This document shows, piece after piece, positions 15,043 through 19,307 of a DNA stretch of 19,307 bases. The DNA lies in NCBI GenBank assembly GCA_021819985.1, contig JAKAEG010000015.1:1-19307 (forward strand), given 5' to 3'. How positions within the stretch are numbered: the first letter of the stretch is position 1; every line of letters starts with the position of its first letter. Both the position numbers and the translations under genes were made by a program. The notes under the pieces were generated by a model that was not told where the DNA came from, did not search any database, and saw only the letters and a program-made list of their open reading frames with translations. Origin of the DNA: Nitrospirota bacterium. GTDB taxonomy: Bacteria; Nitrospirota; Thermodesulfovibrionia; Thermodesulfovibrionales; JdFR-88.

Positions 15043-16257
15043 TTAGGCCCCTTCCGAATATTTGTGCGTCTTTATCTCGACCTTTTCGGTAAGGCCGGCA
15101 TAGTAAGCGCGGAGTATCTCAAGGACCTCGGGCCTGGAGAAGTGATCAGGCACTTCGTCGCCCTCTGAAAGCATCTTCCTTAATTTCGTGCCGCTCAGCA
15201 GAAGCCTGTCTTCCTTGCCGTGCGGGCAGGTCTTCATGGAAGCCATGCCGTCGCATTTCTTGCAATAGAAGGTCCAGTCGATCTTCAGGGGTTTTGTCTC
15301 GAGCGCGCCAGCCGGTATCTCGTCGAATATCTTCTGAGCGTCGAACGGGCCGTAGTAGTCACCCACGCCGGCATGGTCCCTGCCTACGATAAGATGGCTG
15401 CAACCGTAGTTCTGCCTGAAGAGGGCATGCAGCAGGGCCTCCCTGGGGCCTGCATAACGCATATCAAGCGGATAGCCGCCGACGGTTACGGTGTCTTTCA
15501 CAAAATATTTGTCTATGAGTGTGTCTATGGCCTTCTGCCTGGTATCCGACGGTATGTCGCCCGGCTTAAGCTTGCCAAGCAGCATATGGATGAAAACGCC
15601 GTCGCAGGTCTCGATGGCGATCTTGGTCAGGTATTCATGTGAGCGGTGCATGGGGTTTCTGGTCTGGAACGCGGCGACTGTGGTCCAGCCCTTCTCCTCG
15701 AATATCTTCCTGGATTCGGCGGGCCTTATGAAGAGCGCGGGGTATTCTTTGGGGAAAGAGCCTTCGGACAGCACCTTTACAGGACCGGCCAGGTTCACAT
15801 CAGCCTGCTTCATGACCATCGTCACGCCGGGATGCTCCGTATCAGTGGTGCCGTACACGCACTTGCACTCGTGCTCTTTGTCTATCTTGTATTTTTCGGT
15901 GACCTTCATGGTGGCCATTATTTCGCCAGTCTCCTCGGAAACAAGCGCCACCTCTTCGCCGTCCTTTATGCTGTCAGCCTGGCCCTGTGTGGTCGAAACC
16001 GTAATCGGGATAGGCCAGAACGTGCCGTCTGCCATGGTGAACTTGTCGTAAACGACCTTCAAGTCCGCCTGGGTCATAAAACCTGTAAGCGGAGTGAACC
16101 CGCCTATGCCCATCATTATGAGGTCGCCCGCCTCACGGGAGCTTATCCTCACCTGGGTCATCGCACAGGCCCTCTTTTTTTCGGCCTCAAGGGCAGCCCC
16201 TTCAAGCAGCAGGGGTTTCAGTTTCTTATCTTTGCCATGGGGATTTACAAGCGCCAT
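15043..16257 (-). CDS. sat: Sulfate adenylyltransferase (ATP sulfurylase)
   Basis: Sat joins sulfate and ATP to APS plus PPi, the activation step of sulfate reduction; in reverse it yields ATP from APS. The 404-residue protein is the homo-oligomeric Sat type, not CysDN. The active-site motifs are QTRNPMHRSHE at 198-208 and GRDHAGVGDYYG at 292-303. A zinc-binding insert is seen at C332, C335, C344 and H346 (CKKCDGMASMKTCPH). There is no APS-kinase extension, which fits dissimilatory use. AAGGAGGAAG precedes the ATG. It lies 59 bp after adk with only AT-rich sequence and no clear hairpin between, so the two are probably co-transcribed. Confidence 0.98.
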   Translation of the reverse strand: MALVNPHGKDKKLKPLLLEGAALEAEKKRACAMTQVRISSREAGDLIMMGIGGFTPLTGFMTQADLKVVYDKFTMADGTFWPIPITVSTTQGQADSIKDGEEVALVSEETGEIMATMKVTEKYKIDKEHECKCVYGTTDTEHPGVTMVMKQADVNLAGPVKVLSEGSFPKEYPALFIRPAESRKIFEEKGWTTVAAFQTRNPMHRSHEYLTKIAIETCDGVFIHMLLGKLKPGDIPSDTRQKAIDTLIDKYFVKDTVTVGGYPLDMRYAGPREALLHALFRQNYGCSHLIVGRDHAGVGDYYGPFDAQKIFDEIPAGALETKPLKIDWTFYCKKCDGMASMKTCPHGKEDRLLLSGTKLRKMLSEGDEVPDHFSRPEVLEILRAYYAGLTEKVEIKTHKYSEGA

Positions 16258-16316
16258 TATCTTCCTCCTTCCAGAATTTTTTAATTTTTAAAAATTTTTG
16301 ATGATGATGAAAAACT

Positions 16317-16967
16317 CTAGTTCACTTTATTCAGCTCGGCCGTGACCTTGCTGTAAATATCCGAGATCGAACCCGTGCCGGCTATTTGCCTGACGATGCC
16401 CTTCTTGCCGTAATAATCCATGAGCGGGGCCGTCTGGGATTCGTATACCTGGAGCCTTTTCTTTATGGTCTCTTCCTTGTCGTCATCTCTCTGATAAAGC
16501 TCGCCGCCGTCCTTGTCGCATTTGCCTTCGCTTTTAGACGGGGTGAAATAAACATTGTACATCTGCCCGCATGTGCGGCAGGTCCGCCTGCCGGTAAGCC
16601 TTTTCATAAGGTCCTCAAAAGGCACATCGATGCTGATGGCCAGCTGAAGGGGCATGCCGATTTTAGCAAGCAGATCATCCAGGGCCGCGGCCTGGGCTGT
16701 GTTCCTCGGAAATCCGTCAAGTATAAAACCCTTTTGGCAGTCGGGCTGCTTGAGTCTGTCTTCGACCAGCCCAAGCACTACTTTATCCGGGACCAGCTCC
16801 CCTTTATCCATGTAGCCCTTCGCCTCTAAGCCAAGCGTGGTGCCCTGCGCAAGGTTCTGACGCAGGATATCGCCCGTGGAGATCTGGGGTATTCCGTACT
16901 CTTCAATAAGTTTTTTGGCCTGAGTGCCTTTTCCGGCTCCCGGCGCACCGAGCATAACTATCCTCAT
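16317..16967 (-). CDS. adk: Adenylate kinase, zinc-lid type
   Basis: Adk converts AMP plus ATP to two ADP in the cytoplasm. I chose the ATG at 16967 (MRIVMLGAPG), giving 216 residues, because family proteins start right before the P-loop; an in-frame ATG at 16988 would add seven residues. The P-loop GAPGAGKGT is at 7-15 and the AMP-side motif DGFPRN at 84-89. The long lid holds C130, C133, C150 and D153, the zinc-binding Cys3-Asp variant. APS reduction and Sat turnover release AMP, so its position just upstream of sat fits AMP recycling. Elsewhere adk usually sits among ribosomal protein genes, so this location is noteworthy. Confidence 0.96.
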   Translation of the reverse strand: MRIVMLGAPGAGKGTQAKKLIEEYGIPQISTGDILRQNLAQGTTLGLEAKGYMDKGELVPDKVVLGLVEDRLKQPDCQKGFILDGFPRNTAQAAALDDLLAKIGMPLQLAISIDVPFEDLMKRLTGRRTCRTCGQMYNVYFTPSKSEGKCDKDGGELYQRDDDKEETIKKRLQVYESQTAPLMDYYGKKGIVRQIAGTGSISDIYSKVTAELNKVN

Positions 16968-17113
16968 TAGAATAAAACCCCCATTCAAACAAATTTGCCT
17001 GTTTTTTTTAGACGGCAGGCTTCAAGCTTAAATAATAGGAGGCAACCGCATGATTAATCCAGTTAAATAAAAAAATCGTCAGATTAGATTTTTTTATAAT
17101 ATTTCAAAAAGTT

Positions 17114-17713
17114 TTACTGAAATCCGGCTGCCGGCAGGTACGTCTTGAGCTTTTCAAGTGCCTGCCCCCTGTGGCTTAACGCGTCTTTTTCCGCGGCGGA
17201 CATCTGGGCGAAAGTCCTGTTGTGCCCAAGCGGATAAAAGACCGGATCGTAGCCAAAGCCCGTTTCGCCTGCGGGGCAAAACCCTATCGTGCCCTCCACT
17301 TTCCCCGGAAAGGTATTCAAAATGTGTCCGTCCGGGGCGGCCAGCGCTATTACCGTTTGGAAGCGGGCTGTCCGCTTGCCATCGGGCACCAATTTCATTT
17401 CCGAAAGGAGTTTTTCAAGATTTTTCCGGTCGTCAGCATCGGGGCCGGAATAGCGCGCCGAAAATACGCCGGGGGCCCCGTGAAGGGCATCCACCTCCAG
17501 GCCGGAATCATCCGCCAGGGCATAATGGCCGGTGGATTTCGCAACCTGGGAGGCCTTCAAAACAGCATTCGCCTCAAACGTGCTGCCGGTTTCTTCCACC
17601 TCGGGGGTCTGCGGAAAATCATCCAGCCCCAAAAGCTCCACACCGGTGCCGGCAAGGACCCTTGAAAGCTCCGCAAGCTTTTTTTTATTCCTGGTGGCCA
17701 GCACTATTTTCAT
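17114..17713 (-). CDS. rdgB: XTP/dITP pyrophosphatase (non-canonical purine NTP house-cleaning)
   Basis: The 199-residue protein belongs to the Ham1/RdgB family, which hydrolyses dITP, ITP and XTP to monophosphates and PPi, keeping deaminated purines out of nucleic acids. Motifs: LATRNKKK at 5-12, TFEANA at 45-50, LADDSGLEVDALHGAPGV at 66-83 with the catalytic acidic pair, FGYDPVF at 153-159 and SHRGQAL at 180-186. Length is standard. The ATG has no Shine-Dalgarno; it follows an A-rich tract and overlaps the stop of a 16-codon upstream frame (17712-17760). It precedes adk by about 146 bp on the same strand and is divergent from coaX. Confidence 0.94.
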   Translation of the reverse strand: MKIVLATRNKKKLAELSRVLAGTGVELLGLDDFPQTPEVEETGSTFEANAVLKASQVAKSTGHYALADDSGLEVDALHGAPGVFSARYSGPDADDRKNLEKLLSEMKLVPDGKRTARFQTVIALAAPDGHILNTFPGKVEGTIGFCPAGETGFGYDPVFYPLGHNRTFAQMSAAEKDALSHRGQALEKLKTYLPAAGFQ

Positions 17714-17840
17714 TTTTTTTGTTTTTTATTTTTTGTTTTTTTCTTTATTTCTTCAAACATGGAAGCTAGTAGGATAAAATATCAGGGCAAAAACCGCAAA
17801 CCCTCCCCATTCGCAGCATCTGCTTTTCGTTTTCGAAGTA

Positions 17841-17880
17841 TTTGATTTAAAGGCTTTTTTTCGATTTAAGGCCGTTTTTT
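17841..17880. repeat. Imperfect tandem 20-bp repeat upstream of coaX
   Basis: TTTGATTTAAAGGCTTTTTT (17841-17860) is followed at once by TCGATTTAAGGCCGTTTTTT (17861-17880), and the second copy ends five bases before the coaX -35 box. It could be a tandem regulator site or simply AT-rich drift. Confidence 0.35.
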
Positions 17881-17885
17881 CTCAT

Positions 17886-17914
17886 TTGACACCCCCGCCC
17901 CATAGTGTTAAATT
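17886..17914 (+). promoter_or_regulatory. Sigma70-like promoter for coaX
   Basis: A perfect TTGACA (17886-17891) and TAAATT (17909-17914) are 17 bp apart. The RNA would start at about 17920-17922, only a few bases before the ATG at 17925. Confidence 0.6.
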
Positions 17915-17924
17915 CAAATCCATA

Positions 17925-18743
17925 ATGCTAATGGCCGTGAACATAGGCAATTCCTCCACCCGGATCGGGTTTTTTTTATTTGACGGGCAGGAGCCTTTTG
18001 TCCACAGGTTCCCCACCCATCCGCTCAGGAGCGCGCGGGAATATTTTGAGGAGCTGAAAGCGGAATTTGAAAGATACGGGTTTACCGCGGAACAAAAAAA
18101 AATGCCTGACGCGGGGGCCCTCTGTTCCGTTGTACCATCCCACAATGATGTTTTTCTTGAGTTACTGGCAATGATGCTTAAGACAAAGGAACAAGGGAGA
18201 AAAGTCAATAAACCCCTGATAATAAGCCACAAGACCGCCTTGGGGATGAAATTCGACGTGGAAAACCCCGCGGCCCTTGGGGCAGACCGGATAGCGGCAA
18301 GCTACGGGGCCTGGAAGATGTATGGCGGTCCGGTCTGCGTAATTGATGCGGGGACGGCCACAACGGTGAACTTCGTAACGGCTGACGGGCTTTTCCTTGG
18401 GGGTGCCATAATGCCAGGCCTTGGGCTTATGCGCGATTCACTTCAAAGCGGCACGGCAGGGCTTCCGTATGTGGATATAGAGGCGGATACGACCGGAAAG
18501 TCGCCCAAGGCAGCCATTGGCACAAATACAACCGGCGCTATACTTTCTGGTATTATATTTGGGACTGCTGGAGCCATATCCAGGATCATCGAGGAGGCCG
18601 AACTCATGCGGCTTGAAAAGTTCAAGGTAGCGCTTACCGGCGGATATGCAGGCCTTGTTGCGCCCTGCTTGAAGAGGCTTGATTTTCATGAGCCTGCGCT
18701 GGCTTTAAAAGGCATAAGACTTATCAGTATTGCGGTGTTTTAA
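17925..18743 (+). CDS. coaX: Type III pantothenate kinase (CoaX)
   Basis: CoaX phosphorylates pantothenate at the start of coenzyme A synthesis. With the ATG at 17925 it has 272 residues, near the family length. Seen motifs are NIGNSST at 6-12, GADR at 119-122, VIDAGTATTVNF at 139-150, GGAIMPGL at 159-166, the IGTNTTGAILSGI block at 198-210 and ALTGG at 236-240. The first motif normally reads DxGNT; here the Asp is Asn6, an unusual change at a conserved active-site position, while the Asp of GADR is kept. The upstream in-frame TTG at 17886 is the -35 box itself, so it is not the start. No Shine-Dalgarno is present, and the short leader suggests leaderless translation. The galT-like gene follows after 5 bp. 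Confidence 0.9.
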   Translation: MLMAVNIGNSSTRIGFFLFDGQEPFVHRFPTHPLRSAREYFEELKAEFERYGFTAEQKKMPDAGALCSVVPSHNDVFLELLAMMLKTKEQGRKVNKPLIISHKTALGMKFDVENPAALGADRIAASYGAWKMYGGPVCVIDAGTATTVNFVTADGLFLGGAIMPGLGLMRDSLQSGTAGLPYVDIEADTTGKSPKAAIGTNTTGAILSGIIFGTAGAISRIIEEAELMRLEKFKVALTGGYAGLVAPCLKRLDFHEPALALKGIRLISIAVF

Positions 18744-18748
18744 CGGGA

Positions 18749-19307
18749 ATGCACGAACTTAGAAAAGACCCTCTTTTATCCAGATGGTCGGCCATCCTCC
18801 AGAGGTCCCTGAAACCTTCCGAATACACGCCCCCTGTAATTCCTGCAGGCCCGCCCGCGTCCGGAGAATGTGAATTTTGCGGCAGCGCCGCTTTAACTTT
18901 GAAAGACCTTTCAGCTTTTCCATTGATAGAGGAAGGCAGAAATGGAGTAAAGGTGCTCATGGGAATGCCCTTTCTTGCCTGGGAAGGCGATCTGGGCAGA
19001 AAAGGCGAGGGCATATATGACAAGATGAACCCCATAGGCAGGCACGAGATCGTCATAGAGTCCTCGGGGCATTTTTTGGAAGATGCGCCTGGCGGCGCTG
19101 TCCCGATGCATTTCGGCCCGGTGCTGGAAGTATATTTGAAAAGGGTCCGGGCGCTGATACAGGACCCCCGCGTGCGTTATGTATTCATATTTAAAAACAG
19201 GGGCCTTTTCGCAGCCGAAAGCGCTTTTACCTTGTCCGGCCACCCCCATTCCGAGCTACTCGCCACATCCGTTATTCCGGACCTGATAAAAAGAGAGCTT
19301 GACGGCG
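18749..19307 (+). CDS. GalT-like nucleotidyltransferase (HIT superfamily), truncated by window end
   Basis: The frame opens with ATG five bases after the coaX stop and stays open to the last base (186 codons); families of this type have about 330-350 residues. It shows ELRKDPLLSRWSAI near the start, CEFCG as a likely zinc CxxC, the NPIGRHEIVIESSGH block, DPRVRYVFIFKN, and HPHSELLATSVIP. The last is the HPHSQ nucleophile motif of galactose-1-phosphate uridylyltransferases, with both His kept but Gln replaced by Glu. True GalT swaps UMP between hexose-1-phosphates; relatives act on ADP-sugars or other substrates, so I name only the superfamily. There is no strong ribosome-binding site, so translation is probably coupled to coaX. 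Confidence 0.85.
   Translation, partial: MHELRKDPLLSRWSAILQRSLKPSEYTPPVIPAGPPASGECEFCGSAALTLKDLSAFPLIEEGRNGVKVLMGMPFLAWEGDLGRKGEGIYDKMNPIGRHEIVIESSGHFLEDAPGGAVPMHFGPVLEVYLKRVRALIQDPRVRYVFIFKNRGLFAAESAFTLSGHPHSELLATSVIPDLIKRELDG

Noticed and set aside
17158..17769. 203-codon plus-strand open frame opposite rdgB
   Set aside because: Low-complexity Pro/Arg-rich translation ending in Phe-rich sequence; a shadow of rdgB and its A-rich upstream tract.
17886..17924. TTG start for coaX adding 13 residues
   Set aside because: The TTG is part of a TTGACA promoter box with a matching -10; the family N-terminus begins at the ATG at 17925.

Overview
The window carries the sulfate activation and APS-reduction module of a dissimilatory sulfur-metabolising bacterium, almost all on the minus strand. 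In transcription order it reads adk, sat, aprB, aprA, qmoA, qmoB, qmoC, hppA (16967 down to 5167). Bacterial-type AprBA together with QmoABC (including the membrane subunit QmoC) and a pyrophosphatase points to a sulfate reducer or sulfur disproportionator running the pathway reductively. Desulfobacterota or a sulfate-reducing Nitrospirota would fit; the sequence does not let me choose. Genes look moderately GC-rich, while gaps are AT-rich with long A or T runs.

Layout. 1-1066 is a scarred edge: the C-terminal tail of a DUF4143-type ATPase and a 5'-truncated IS4-family transposase. 1067-1605 holds no gene I can support. 1606-4856 (minus) is a small cluster: a CDF metal-efflux pump, a CopD-like membrane protein, a Fur-family regulator and a PfkB sugar kinase. 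A 179-bp palindromic MITE-like element lies just upstream of the fur promoter. 4857-5166 holds a palindromic repeat pair and the hppA terminator. 5167-16967 is the sulfur module. Beyond it, rdgB (minus) diverges from coaX and a galT-like gene (plus), the latter cut by the window end.

How the genes work together. Sat makes APS and PPi from sulfate and ATP. HppA hydrolyses PPi while pumping protons, which pulls the Sat reaction forward and recovers energy. AprBA reduces APS to sulfite and AMP, with electrons thought to come from menaquinol through QmoABC. Adk returns AMP to ADP. Every by-product of sulfate activation is therefore handled by a gene in this run. Hairpins lie between sat and aprB, aprA and qmoA, and qmoB and qmoC. 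A good sigma70-like promoter precedes qmoA, so the run is probably several transcription units rather than one.

I found no wholly new system. The best leads are the module organisation with its internal hairpins, the MITE-like element, paired palindromes in front of the metal genes, a near-leaderless coaX whose conserved Asp6 is Asn, and a GalT-like protein with HPHSE instead of HPHSQ.
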